A DNA stretch of 64,000 nucleotides from Bradyrhizobium sp. dw_411. Its GTDB lineage: Bacteria; Pseudomonadota; Alphaproteobacteria; Rhizobiales; Xanthobacteraceae. A program made the position numbers and the translations under genes. Numbering within the stretch: position 1 is the first letter of the stretch; every line of letters begins with the position of its first letter. Below, one piece after another: positions 45,123 to 52,998 of the stretch. Where the stretch lies: contig NZ_JAAVUY010000020.1 of NCBI RefSeq assembly GCF_018449695.1, positions 62,001 through 126,000 of the forward strand, given 5' to 3'. Under the pieces are notes generated by a model. That model was given only the letters and a program-made list of their open reading frames with translations, searched no databases and was not told where the DNA came from.

Positions 45123-46454
45123 ATGTCGGCTTCATCGATAGGCGCCCGATTGGATCGGCTTCCGCTGTCCCGATTTCACCGCCGCATGCTGGCTCTGATT
45201 GGTGCGGGGCTATTTCTCGATTCCTTTGAAGTCACATTGATGGCTGGCGTCCTCGGCGCGCTGGTCCAGACCGGTATGTCTGATATGGCGATGAACGCCA
45301 AATTCATCTCCGCGACGTTTGCGGGCCTCTCGGTCGGCGCGCTGTTTGCCGGAGCGATCGGCGACCGGTTGGGCCGAAAGGTGTCTTATCAGTTCAATCT
45401 GATTTTGTTCGGTTCGTTCTCAATTCTTGCCGCCTTCGCGCCCGACATGTGGTGGTTGATTGCCGCGCGCTTCATCATGGGGATCGGGCTCGGCGCGGAG
45501 TATGTCATTGGATATGGATTTATCTCCGAGTTCGCACCACCTCCGTTGCGCGGCCGGTGTATCGCCATTGTCGCACTTGGAAGCAATTTTGCCGTGATGC
45601 TGTCTTCACTGGTAGGTCTCATCGTCATTCCAACGTTGGGCTGGCGATGGATGTTCGTGATCGCGGGCGTGATGGCCGTTTTTGTCTGGATACTCCGCAA
45701 AAACATGCCGGAGTCGCCGCGCTGGCTCGAATCGGTCGGAAGGTACGACGAAGCCGATCTTATCGTGAAGAAGATCGAGGAGGAGTCAGGCTTTGCCGAC
45801 GTCCCTCTTGATGTCCTCCCCGAGCCAAAAATAGAAAAATCATCGGTTATCGAATTATTTCAGCCGCCCCTCGTCGGACGCACGCTGCTGGGGATGTTCA
45901 TTACCGTCATTGCCCTGGTTGGCACTTACGGATTCATCACGTGGGTGCCGTCCTTCATGGTCAAGCAGGGCGTCAACATGGTTTCGTCGCTCTGGTTCAC
46001 AACGCTGATGTCGGGCGGCGGCGTGTTCGGTCCGATCGTGGGTTTCTGGATTTCCGACCGGTTCGGACGAAAATATAGCATCGCGCTGGTTGCTGCATTC
46101 GCGGCCATTGCAGGCGCGATTTATCCGAATGTGCATTCCATGGCCGCATTGGCGATTTGCGGGTTCTTCATGGTGTCGGCCATTCTGCTGCTCGTTGCGC
46201 TCGGGCTCGGAACCTATGTGCCTGAATTGTTTGCCACCAAGATTCGCCTGCGGGCATCCGGCGTTACTCAGTTTTCGGGACGAGTCGCGACGATCTTCAG
46301 TCCGTATCTGATTGTCTATCTGTTCGCCGAATTCGGCATCGGAGGCGTGGTCTATTCGCTTTCAGCGATGTACCTTCTCCTTTGCATAGTCGTGTTGATC
46401 TTTGGCGTGGAAACCAAAAATCGGCCTCTCGAGCAGATCGCCACAGCATCATAA
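45123..46454 (+). CDS. MFS transporter (aromatic acid / sugar acid H+ symporter-like)
   Basis: A 443-residue carrier with 12 predicted membrane segments. The loop 2-3 motif is ALFAGAIGDRLGRKVSYQF and LIAARFIMGIGLGAEYVIGYGFISEFAPPPLRGR is the sugar-porter-like family signature. The central loop (NMPESPRWLESVGRYDEADLIVKKIEEESG) resembles that of PcaK and MHS carriers. It probably imports the acid used by the enzymes that follow. AGGGGGAAT precedes the ATG. It lies 90 bases after the ATPase gene and 19 bases before the dehydratase genes. Confidence 0.91.
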   Translation: MSASSIGARLDRLPLSRFHRRMLALIGAGLFLDSFEVTLMAGVLGALVQTGMSDMAMNAKFISATFAGLSVGALFAGAIGDRLGRKVSYQFNLILFGSFSILAAFAPDMWWLIAARFIMGIGLGAEYVIGYGFISEFAPPPLRGRCIAIVALGSNFAVMLSSLVGLIVIPTLGWRWMFVIAGVMAVFVWILRKNMPESPRWLESVGRYDEADLIVKKIEEESGFADVPLDVLPEPKIEKSSVIELFQPPLVGRTLLGMFITVIALVGTYGFITWVPSFMVKQGVNMVSSLWFTTLMSGGGVFGPIVGFWISDRFGRKYSIALVAAFAAIAGAIYPNVHSMAALAICGFFMVSAILLLVALGLGTYVPELFATKIRLRASGVTQFSGRVATIFSPYLIVYLFAEFGIGGVVYSLSAMYLLLCIVVLIFGVETKNRPLEQIATAS

Positions 46455-46473
46455 CTAGCGTCGGAGAAGCAGG

Positions 46474-47880
46474 ATGCCGCAACCCGCAACAATGTTCGAA
46501 AAAATCTGGGATATGCACGCCATCAGGGATACCGGCGATGGCATCTACCTTCTCCAGGTTGACCGGCACATCATTCAGGAGATGGCTTGCTCGCAGGCTT
46601 TCGATGGTCTGAAAAGAGCCGGCCGCAAAATCGAGTGTCCGGGACTGACGCTTGGAGTTACCGATCACATCGTATCGACCAAGGCTGGCCGGAATTTCGG
46701 GTCATTCGAAGGTGGGCGCGAAGCCCTTGATCTGATGTCCCGCAACTGCCTTGAGAACGGCATCCGCCTGTTCGATATCACTGATCCCCGGCAAGGTATC
46801 GAGCATGTGGTTGCAGCCGAGCAAGGCTTTGTCCTTCCGGGCTGCACCATCGTTTGCGCGGACAGTCATACGGCGACCAACGGCGCGTTCGGAACGTTGA
46901 GCTGGGGATTTGGCACGAGCGATGTCGAGCACGTTATGGCGACGCAGGCCGTGCTGCTGAAAAAGCCCAAGATCATGAACCTTGTCATCGAAGGTAGCCT
47001 GTCGCCTGGGGTTTTCGCCAAGGACGTTATTCTTCATGTCATCGGCCAAGGCGGCACGCAGCTCGGCCGGGGTTACTTTGTCGAATATTCCGGCTCGCTG
47101 ATACGAGGTCTCCCCATCGAAGCCCGGATGACGATTTGCAACATGTCGATCGAACTCGGAAGTCGGTGCGGCATGATCGCGCCGGATCAAAAGACCTTTG
47201 ACTATCTTGCCGGACGGCCGTTCGTGCCCGCCGGCGCGTTATGGGAACAGGCGGTCAACTATTGGCGCACGCTGCCGAGTGATCCCGGCGCGACGTTCGA
47301 CAAGACGATGAAAATCGACTGCGGCCATCTTGCACCTCAGATTACCTGGGGTATCACGCCCGCTGAAGTGACCGGAGTTGAAGGCAGAGTTCCGGATCCC
47401 TCGTCCTTTTCCGATAGTCTGCAGCGCGAGAATGCCGAGAAAGCTCTGGAGTATATGGATCTGAAGCCCGGCCAGATGTTGAGCGATATCGCGATCGATT
47501 ACGCCTTTATCGGATCGTGCACCAACAGTCGCTTGAGCGATCTGCAGGCCGCCGCCAGCGTCATCAAGGGACGAAAAGTGGCTCCGCATGTTCGAGCCCT
47601 CGTCGCGCCTGGCTCATCGACGGTGAAGCGCGAGGCGGAAGCGCTCGGCCTCCATCAGATATTCAAGGACGCCGGCTTTGAATGGCGCGAGTCCGGTTGC
47701 TCGATGTGCCTTGCGGTCAACGACGATCAGGTTCCCGCGGGAAAGCGTTGTATTTCGTCGTCCAACCGCAACTTCGAGCATCGGCAAGGACCCAACAGCA
47801 GAACCCATCTCGCCAGCCCCGCTTCAGTCGCGGCCGCGGCGCTCGAAGGCAAGATCGCCGATGTGCGGAGGTACATCTAA
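46474..47880 (+). CDS. LeuC-like aconitase-family hydro-lyase, large subunit
   Basis: A 468-residue protein like the large subunit of 3-isopropylmalate dehydratase. The 4Fe-4S ligands are in FIGSCTNSRLSDLQA (near 350) and ESGCSMCLAVNDDQ (near 408-420). Substrate segments FVLPGCTIVCADSHTATNGAFGTLSWGFGTSDVEHVMATQ are typical. It adds or removes water from a tri- or dicarboxylic hydroxy-acid. With KDG kinase and KDPG aldolase downstream and no leuA or leuB nearby, leucine synthesis is not its obvious role. It is paired with LeuD-like 47882, one base after the stop. Confidence 0.9.
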   Translation: MPQPATMFEKIWDMHAIRDTGDGIYLLQVDRHIIQEMACSQAFDGLKRAGRKIECPGLTLGVTDHIVSTKAGRNFGSFEGGREALDLMSRNCLENGIRLFDITDPRQGIEHVVAAEQGFVLPGCTIVCADSHTATNGAFGTLSWGFGTSDVEHVMATQAVLLKKPKIMNLVIEGSLSPGVFAKDVILHVIGQGGTQLGRGYFVEYSGSLIRGLPIEARMTICNMSIELGSRCGMIAPDQKTFDYLAGRPFVPAGALWEQAVNYWRTLPSDPGATFDKTMKIDCGHLAPQITWGITPAEVTGVEGRVPDPSSFSDSLQRENAEKALEYMDLKPGQMLSDIAIDYAFIGSCTNSRLSDLQAAASVIKGRKVAPHVRALVAPGSSTVKREAEALGLHQIFKDAGFEWRESGCSMCLAVNDDQVPAGKRCISSSNRNFEHRQGPNSRTHLASPASVAAAALEGKIADVRRYI

Positions 47881-47881
47881 A

Positions 47882-48496
47882 ATGGAAAAATTTGTCAAGT
47901 TGGTCAGTATCGCAGCGCCGCTGCTCGAGCCGAATATCGATACCGACGCCATAATTCCGGCGCCGTTCTTGCGATCCCCCTCGCTCAACCTGGCGAACGG
48001 CTTGTTCTTCAATCGAAGATTTGACGGAAATGGAAAGCCGATTGAAGAATTTATTCTAAATCGCGCGCCATTCAGTTCGGCGAAGGTTTTAATCGGAGGG
48101 TTAAACTTCGGTTGCGGAAGTTCGCGCGAGCAGGCGGTATGGGCCCTGAAGCGTTTCGGCTTTCGCTGCGTCATCGCGCCGAGTTTCGGCGAAATCTTTT
48201 ATGACAGCTGCTTCAAAAACGGTGTTCTTCCGATCGTTTTGAATGCCGCAGATCACAAGAAGCTCGCCGCCGAAGTTGAATTGTCGAATTTTAAAATCGA
48301 AATCGATTTGGACGCGCAAATCATTCGCGCCGGCGGGTTGGAGATCGGTTTCGATGTGCCTCCCAGAAAACGAGACGCGCTGCTTCAGGGATTGGACGAA
48401 ATTGGTACGAGCATGCTTTCCATCGATGCGATACGCGACTTCCGCTCTGCCGACAGAATCCGAAGGCCTTGGGTTTACGATTTGGAGACGCGATAG
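47882..48496 (+). CDS. LeuD-like aconitase-family hydro-lyase, small subunit
   Basis: A 204-residue swivel-domain partner of the LeuC-like protein. Signatures are LLEPNIDTDAIIPAPFL and VLIGGLNFGCGSSREQAVWALKRFGF with the catalytic Ser region. The substrate loop in true LeuD proteins begins KQFLKRIERTG; here it reads APFLRSPSLNLANGLFFNRR, a clear difference that could set another specificity. The rest (IAPSFGEIFYDSCFKNGVLPIVL) is LeuD-like. It starts one base after the LeuC stop, so the pair is co-translated. Confidence 0.9.
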   Translation: MEKFVKLVSIAAPLLEPNIDTDAIIPAPFLRSPSLNLANGLFFNRRFDGNGKPIEEFILNRAPFSSAKVLIGGLNFGCGSSREQAVWALKRFGFRCVIAPSFGEIFYDSCFKNGVLPIVLNAADHKKLAAEVELSNFKIEIDLDAQIIRAGGLEIGFDVPPRKRDALLQGLDEIGTSMLSIDAIRDFRSADRIRRPWVYDLETR

Positions 48497-48607
48497 AAGA
48501 GCGTTATGATCGCAAATCGTTTGCTGCGGCATTTCCTCCGGTAAAAAGTCGGGCTGTCCGGCGGCGTAGATGGCAGCAATCGGTGCAGTGGACGGGGTGT
48601 GGATTTA

Positions 48608-49582
48608 ATGGCCGGCAACGAGATATTTGCGGGCCTTGGGCAAGGTAACGTCGCCTGCCTCGGCGAGTGTATGGTCGAACTCGTCGAGCGACCCGACGGA
48701 TTGCTGGCCCGGGGCTATGGCGGCGATACGCTAAATACCGCGGTCTATCTTGCTCGACTGGACGTGCCTGTTCGATATGTTACAGCGCTTGGAGACGATG
48801 ATCTCAGTGACGCGATGCTCGCTGCCTGGTCGAGAGAAGGTATCGATGTGTCGAGCGTATTTCGCGTTCCGGGGCGGGTGCCTGGTCTTTATTTGATCAG
48901 GACGGATTCCGAGGGCGAGCGCCATTTCACCTATTGGCGCGACAGCGCGCCCGTGCGGCAATTGTTCGATGAGACAAGTGCCCAAGCGGCTGAAAAAGCA
49001 CTTGCTGCTGCCAGTGTCATATATCTTTCGGGGATCAGTCTCTCGCTCTTCAGCGGTGAGGCGCGGGGTCGTTTATTCGGATCACTCGGACGTTTACGTC
49101 AGGGTGGACGGCGCATCGTGTTTGATTCCAACTTCAGGCCTCGTGGATGGCGGGATATTTCCGATGCACTTGAGGCTTACGATCAAATTCTCCGAATGGC
49201 GGATATGGTGCTGGCCGGGGAAGACGATTTCAAATTGTTGAATCAAACGACGGGAGCTTCCTTGATCGACTTCCTGGCGCGTTACGAACTGCCAGAAGTT
49301 GTCGTCAAGTTGATGAAGCCCGGCTGTGTCGTGTTAGCCGAAGGTAGTCGCACGGACGTGCCGGTGGCTGCGGTCGTGCAGCCATTGGACACGACTGCCG
49401 CCGGAGATAGCTTTGCCGCGGCTTACCTGGCAGCTCGTCTCAAGGGCATGCGTCCAGCCAAGGCTGCAATTGCCGGCCACGCACTTGCCAGTGTGGTCAT
49501 TCGTCATTCTGGCGCAATTCTTCCTCAAGATGCGATGCCGGCCGATTTGTTTGGCACGCCGTCGAATTTGGATCAATCATGA
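48608..49582 (+). CDS. kdgK: PfkB-family 2-keto-3-deoxygluconate (KDG) kinase
   Basis: A 324-residue ribokinase-family protein that phosphorylates KDG to KDPG. The N-terminal GECMVELVERPDGLLARGYGGDTLNTAVYLARL and the C-terminal DTTAAGDSFAAAYLAARLKG (catalytic Asp and anion hole) are the two PfkB signatures. The region RVPGLYLIRTDSEGERHFTYWRDSAPVRQL is typical for KdgK and holds the KDG contacts. An in-frame GTG at 48599 is possible; ATG 48608 follows GGGTGTGG. It overlaps the aldolase gene by 4 bases (ATGA). Confidence 0.9.
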   Translation: MAGNEIFAGLGQGNVACLGECMVELVERPDGLLARGYGGDTLNTAVYLARLDVPVRYVTALGDDDLSDAMLAAWSREGIDVSSVFRVPGRVPGLYLIRTDSEGERHFTYWRDSAPVRQLFDETSAQAAEKALAAASVIYLSGISLSLFSGEARGRLFGSLGRLRQGGRRIVFDSNFRPRGWRDISDALEAYDQILRMADMVLAGEDDFKLLNQTTGASLIDFLARYELPEVVVKLMKPGCVVLAEGSRTDVPVAAVVQPLDTTAAGDSFAAAYLAARLKGMRPAKAAIAGHALASVVIRHSGAILPQDAMPADLFGTPSNLDQS

Positions 49583-50226
49583 CACCAACAAGTTCAATCG
49601 AAGGCCTGATGCGCGCGGCGCGCATCGTGCCGGTTCTTACCATACACGAACTTGTTCACGCGGTGCCGTTGGCGCAGGCGCTTGTCGCTGGGGGCATTTG
49701 CACGCTCGAAATAACGCTCAGGACTGCGGCAGGGGCTAAAGCAGCTGAAGCAATCGTGGCATCGGTTCCGGGAGCTGTTGTCGGATTGGGCACCGTTCTC
49801 GCCGTGCGGGATCTGCAACTGGCCCGCGATATCGGCTGTGCCTTTTCTTTTTCGCCGGGAGCGACTCCGGAGCTACTTGACGCGGCGGCGCGTGAAAATC
49901 ATCCGTTTATCCCCGGTGTTGCGACGGCGTCGGAATTGATGTTTGCGAGAGATCGAGGTTTCAATGTCGTGAAATTATTTCCAGCCGCACAACTCGGAGG
50001 AATCTCGGCCATTAAAGCGTTGGCCGGCCCGTTCCCTGACGCTCTTTTTTGTCCAACCGGCGGCATCGGGGAACAAGATTTCGCGAACTATCTCGCTATG
50101 CCTAATGTGCTTTCTGTTGGCGGATCATGGCTCGCATCTGCGGAGGATATACGGCTGAATAGATGGCAACAAATTGAAGAGAGGGCACGAAAGTCCGTGT
50201 CGAAAATTCAAATGCCACTCGACTGA
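49579..50226 (+). CDS. eda: KDPG/KHG aldolase
   Basis: A 215-residue class I aldolase that splits 2-keto-3-deoxy-6-phosphogluconate to pyruvate and glyceraldehyde 3-phosphate. The Schiff-base Lys is in NVVKLFPAAQLGG (near 130) and the Glu in CTLEITLRTAAG (near 48). The Thr/Gly-rich CPTGGIGEQDFANYL binds phosphate. It is coupled by ATGA overlap to KDG kinase and completes a semi-phosphorylative or bypass Entner-Doudoroff end stage. Its presence sets the product of the upstream dehydration as a 2-keto-3-deoxy acid. Confidence 0.93.
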   Translation: MTPTSSIEGLMRAARIVPVLTIHELVHAVPLAQALVAGGICTLEITLRTAAGAKAAEAIVASVPGAVVGLGTVLAVRDLQLARDIGCAFSFSPGATPELLDAAARENHPFIPGVATASELMFARDRGFNVVKLFPAAQLGGISAIKALAGPFPDALFCPTGGIGEQDFANYLAMPNVLSVGGSWLASAEDIRLNRWQQIEERARKSVSKIQMPLD

Positions 50227-50753
50227 ATTTCTTTTGTCTGGATAAACGGTTTAAAATGGCTTTGGACCTGCAGAGGTCCTGTTTCTCGTCGCATGATGGA
50301 ATTCACCGATAATCGTCACAGTCTTCCGTCGCGGCAGTTCGCGGACTGACGAAGTCTGATTAAAATGCGGCCAAATCCTGCCATTGGGCTTTTTCTTCTC
50401 GTTTCGATGTTCGGTCAAGTTGGCGCGCCGACCGATAAGGTTTTCAGTCTTTCCTTGTCAGTTGTCGTCACAGGCAAGCGCTTCAGCAAAACGGACTCAA
50501 CTTCCGACTCATGAGGTTTTCGACGAAGTCGTGGCAGCCATTGCTTTCGCCGCTCGGCAAGTCGGTCCACCAGAGAAGCGAGACGCCGCTCGGGGTTTAA
50601 GTCATCTCCGCTTCCCTTGCGTCTCATCCGGCCATATGATCGAATTAATAGAACAATCGTTCTATCAGACAGAATGCTCGAAATGGCAGCCTTTGGGCCC
50701 GTTGTCGTGGCGAACCGTCCGATATCGAACAAAAATGTTGAGCGGAGGAAGTC
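50227..50753. other. Intergenic region between catabolic blocks
   Basis: 527 bases with no supported gene; the plus frame from 50384 and the minus frame 50415-51347 look like shadows. It carries an inverted repeat at 50648-50665 upstream of the tctC gene and should hold that operon's promoter. Confidence 0.45.
50648..50665. promoter_or_regulatory. Candidate IclR-type operator upstream of the tctC operon
   Basis: ATAGAAC-AATC-GTTCTAT is a perfect inverted repeat with 7-base arms, 89 bases before the tctC start. IclR-family factors commonly bind short inverted repeats of this length, and an IclR gene lies in the same operon at 55182. Binding is inferred. Confidence 0.5.
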
Positions 50754-51752
50754 ATGAAAAGCCGGAAGGCCGCGGCACTGACGATGGCTCGGCGCGCTGT
50801 TTTGGCCACGCTTCTGATTGGCATGACCGTCTTTACGCCGTCGGCACGGGCCGCCGATGCCTATCCGAACCGGCTCATCCGGCTGGTGGTGCCGTTTCCG
50901 GCGGGAAGCGCAACCGACGTTGAAGCACGCTTCCTCGTCGATAAAGTCAGCGCGCTGTTGAACCAGAAATTTGTCGTCGAGAACAAGGCGGGCGCGAACG
51001 GCAATATCGGCGCCTCCGAGGTCGCGCGCGCGGCGCCGGACGGCTACACGCTCTATCTCGCCACCAATTCGACGCACTCGGCAAATGTACATCTCTACAA
51101 CACGATGCCATTCGATCCGGTGGCCGATTTCACGCCGATCGCGCGGCTGACGCGCAATCCGCTCGTGATGGTGGTTGCCAAGGGCTTTCCGGCCAAGAGC
51201 CTGACCGAATTCATCGCTTACGCGAAAGCCAATCCGGGCAAGCTGAGCTACGGGACCGGCAATACCGGAAGTATGGCGGCCGCACAGCTCGTCAAATCGA
51301 TGGCCAACATCGACGCAGTGCGGGTGTCGTATCCAGGCACGCCACAAGCGATCACCGATCTCCTCGGAGGCCGCATCGAATTTGTCATCACTGATGTCGC
51401 GGTGACGCGCGATTTCATCAATGAGGGCGGGCTGCGGGCGCTTGGCGTCACCACCGCCAAAGCGATTGCTTCGCTTCCGAACGTGGCCCCCATCGCAGAG
51501 GTTGGATTGCCTGGCTACGACTTCGCGGCCTGGAGCGGGTTATTCGCTCCGAAGAACACGCCGGGCGAGGTCGTTCAGGTCTTGAACAAGGCTTTTGTGG
51601 CTGTGATGGCGACGCCGGAGGCAAGGAAATTCTTCGAGGGTATCGGTCTCGAGCCCGATACCAGCACGCCCGAAGGTCTTGCCGAGCACGTCCGAACCCA
51701 GACGGAGTTGTGGGGACGCCTCATCAAGGAGTCGGGCCTTGAAAAAATCTGA
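50754..51752 (+). CDS. TctC/Bug-family periplasmic binding protein, first copy
   Basis: A 332-residue tripartite tricarboxylate transporter-type binding protein. The signal peptide runs MKSRKAAALTMARRAVLATL to ARAAD. The mature part begins YPNRLIRLVVPFPAGSATDVEARFLVDKVS, and the typical NKAGANGNIGASEVARAAPDGYTL is near 80. It should bind a carboxylate. No TctA/TctB membrane subunits are in the window, so transport needs partners elsewhere or it works as a sensor. It heads a co-directional block; the next gene starts inside its last codons. Confidence 0.93.
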   Translation: MKSRKAAALTMARRAVLATLLIGMTVFTPSARAADAYPNRLIRLVVPFPAGSATDVEARFLVDKVSALLNQKFVVENKAGANGNIGASEVARAAPDGYTLYLATNSTHSANVHLYNTMPFDPVADFTPIARLTRNPLVMVVAKGFPAKSLTEFIAYAKANPGKLSYGTGNTGSMAAAQLVKSMANIDAVRVSYPGTPQAITDLLGGRIEFVITDVAVTRDFINEGGLRALGVTTAKAIASLPNVAPIAEVGLPGYDFAAWSGLFAPKNTPGEVVQVLNKAFVAVMATPEARKFFEGIGLEPDTSTPEGLAEHVRTQTELWGRLIKESGLEKI

Positions 51753-52134
51753 TCCTGTTAGTGAGGCCTTTGCGCGGCTTGCGATGCTGCTTGAAAGGGA
51801 TGCTGCTCTGATCCAGCGCGGACGGTTTCTCGACGTGGATTGTCTGCTTGGCTCGACGGAGCAGGCGTTCCATATATCGATACGCGCGGGCCGGATCATC
51901 GACACGGCGCCGGCGCCGGTGCTGATGCGCTCTTGGCGCTTCGCCTACCGCGCAACGCCGCAAGCCTGGACGGCGTTTTGGCAGCCGCTGCCGAAAGCGG
52001 GGTGGCATGATCTCCTCTCGCTCACCAAGCGTGGAGAAGCCATGCTGGAAGGCGACATCCAGCCTTTCATCACGAACTTGCAATATTTCAAGGACCTGCT
52101 CGCGCTACCGCGTATGTCAGGAGGTGCAAGATGA
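51739..52134 (+). CDS. Small protein coupled to alpha/beta hydrolase (SCP2-like, unproven)
   Basis: A 131-residue protein starting at TTG 51739, which overlaps the end of tctC by 14 bases and has AAGGAG 7 nt upstream. It includes LIQRGRFLDVDCLLGSTEQA and FAYRATPQAWTAFWQPLPKA, then a C-terminal segment (DLLSLTKRGEAMLEGDIQPF) of the look of SCP2-type sterol-carrier domains, but the match is weak. Its stop overlaps the alpha/beta hydrolase start. Coupled position suggests a subunit or chaperone of that enzyme. I cannot name a firm function. Confidence 0.65.
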   Translation: MKKSDPVSEAFARLAMLLERDAALIQRGRFLDVDCLLGSTEQAFHISIRAGRIIDTAPAPVLMRSWRFAYRATPQAWTAFWQPLPKAGWHDLLSLTKRGEAMLEGDIQPFITNLQYFKDLLALPRMSGGAR

Positions 52135-52985
52135 CCGGCCGGATCGAGCCAATGGTCGGCCGCTACGTGCATGTCGAGATCGACGGCACGCCGCACCGTA
52201 TCTATTTCGAAGAAGCGGGGCAGGGCATTCCGCTTGTCTGTCTGCATACCGCTGGCTCTGACGGACGGCAGTGGCGTCATCTTCTTGCAGATGAGGAGTT
52301 CACAAGATATTTCCGGATCATTGCCTTCGATATGCCATGGCATGGCAAGTCCAATCCGCCTGCGAGCTGGGACGGAACTGAGTATCAGCTCACCACCGCC
52401 CGCTACACGCAGACGATCCGCGCCTTTTGCGCGGCGCTTGATCTCGACAAGCCCGTGGTGATGGGCTGTTCGATCGGCGGTCGTATCGTGCTCAACCTGG
52501 CGATCGATCATGCCAGCGAATTCCGCGCATTGGTCGGACTTGAGGCGGCAGATTTCCAGGCGCCCTGGTACGACACCACCTGGCTCAATCGGCCGGATGT
52601 TCATGGTGGCGAAGTCTGTGCTGCGCTGGTTTCCGGGCTTGTCGCACCGCAGAGTCCGGCGGAAGCACGTATGGAAACGCTGTGGGCCTACAAGCAAGGC
52701 GGCCCTGGCGTGTTCAAGGGCGACCTCTATTTTTATCGCGTCGACGGCGACCTGCGGGGGCGGACGAAAGCGATCGATACGAGTGTCTGTCCACTTTATC
52801 TTCTGACCGGCGAATATGATTTTTCCTGCATGCCGGAAGACACTGTGCGCACCGCAGCCGAGATTTCCGGTGTTGAAGTCACGGTCATGGAGCAAGTCGG
52901 TCATTTTCCCATGAGCGAAAATCCGATGCAGTTCCGGCGCTACATCGCACCCGTACTCGAGAAAATCCGGCAAAAGAAATTTTAG
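52131..52985 (+). CDS. Alpha/beta hydrolase
   Basis: A 284-residue soluble alpha/beta hydrolase. The oxyanion strand is IPLVCLHTAGSDGRQWRHLL, the nucleophile elbow VVMGCSIGGRIVLNLA (Ser, residue about 111), the acid in LLTGEYDFSCMP and the His in MEQVGHFPMSENP. Relatives split esters, lactones or C-C bonds of ring-cleavage products. It overlaps the small gene before it by 4 bases (ATGA) and precedes a LivK-type binding protein by 14 bases. Confidence 0.9.
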   Translation: MTGRIEPMVGRYVHVEIDGTPHRIYFEEAGQGIPLVCLHTAGSDGRQWRHLLADEEFTRYFRIIAFDMPWHGKSNPPASWDGTEYQLTTARYTQTIRAFCAALDLDKPVVMGCSIGGRIVLNLAIDHASEFRALVGLEAADFQAPWYDTTWLNRPDVHGGEVCAALVSGLVAPQSPAEARMETLWAYKQGGPGVFKGDLYFYRVDGDLRGRTKAIDTSVCPLYLLTGEYDFSCMPEDTVRTAAEISGVEVTVMEQVGHFPMSENPMQFRRYIAPVLEKIRQKKF

Positions 52986-52998
52986 GGAAGGGCGATCC

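Noticed and set aside
46474..48496. Annotating the LeuC/LeuD pair simply as leucine biosynthesis genes
   Set aside because: The pair sits between an MFS carrier and KDG kinase/KDPG aldolase, no leuA or leuB is near, and the LeuD loop differs. The reaction is left open.
50384..50923. 179-residue plus frame before tctC
   Set aside because: It overlaps the tctC signal-peptide region in another frame, crosses the inverted repeat at 50648 and has no domain.
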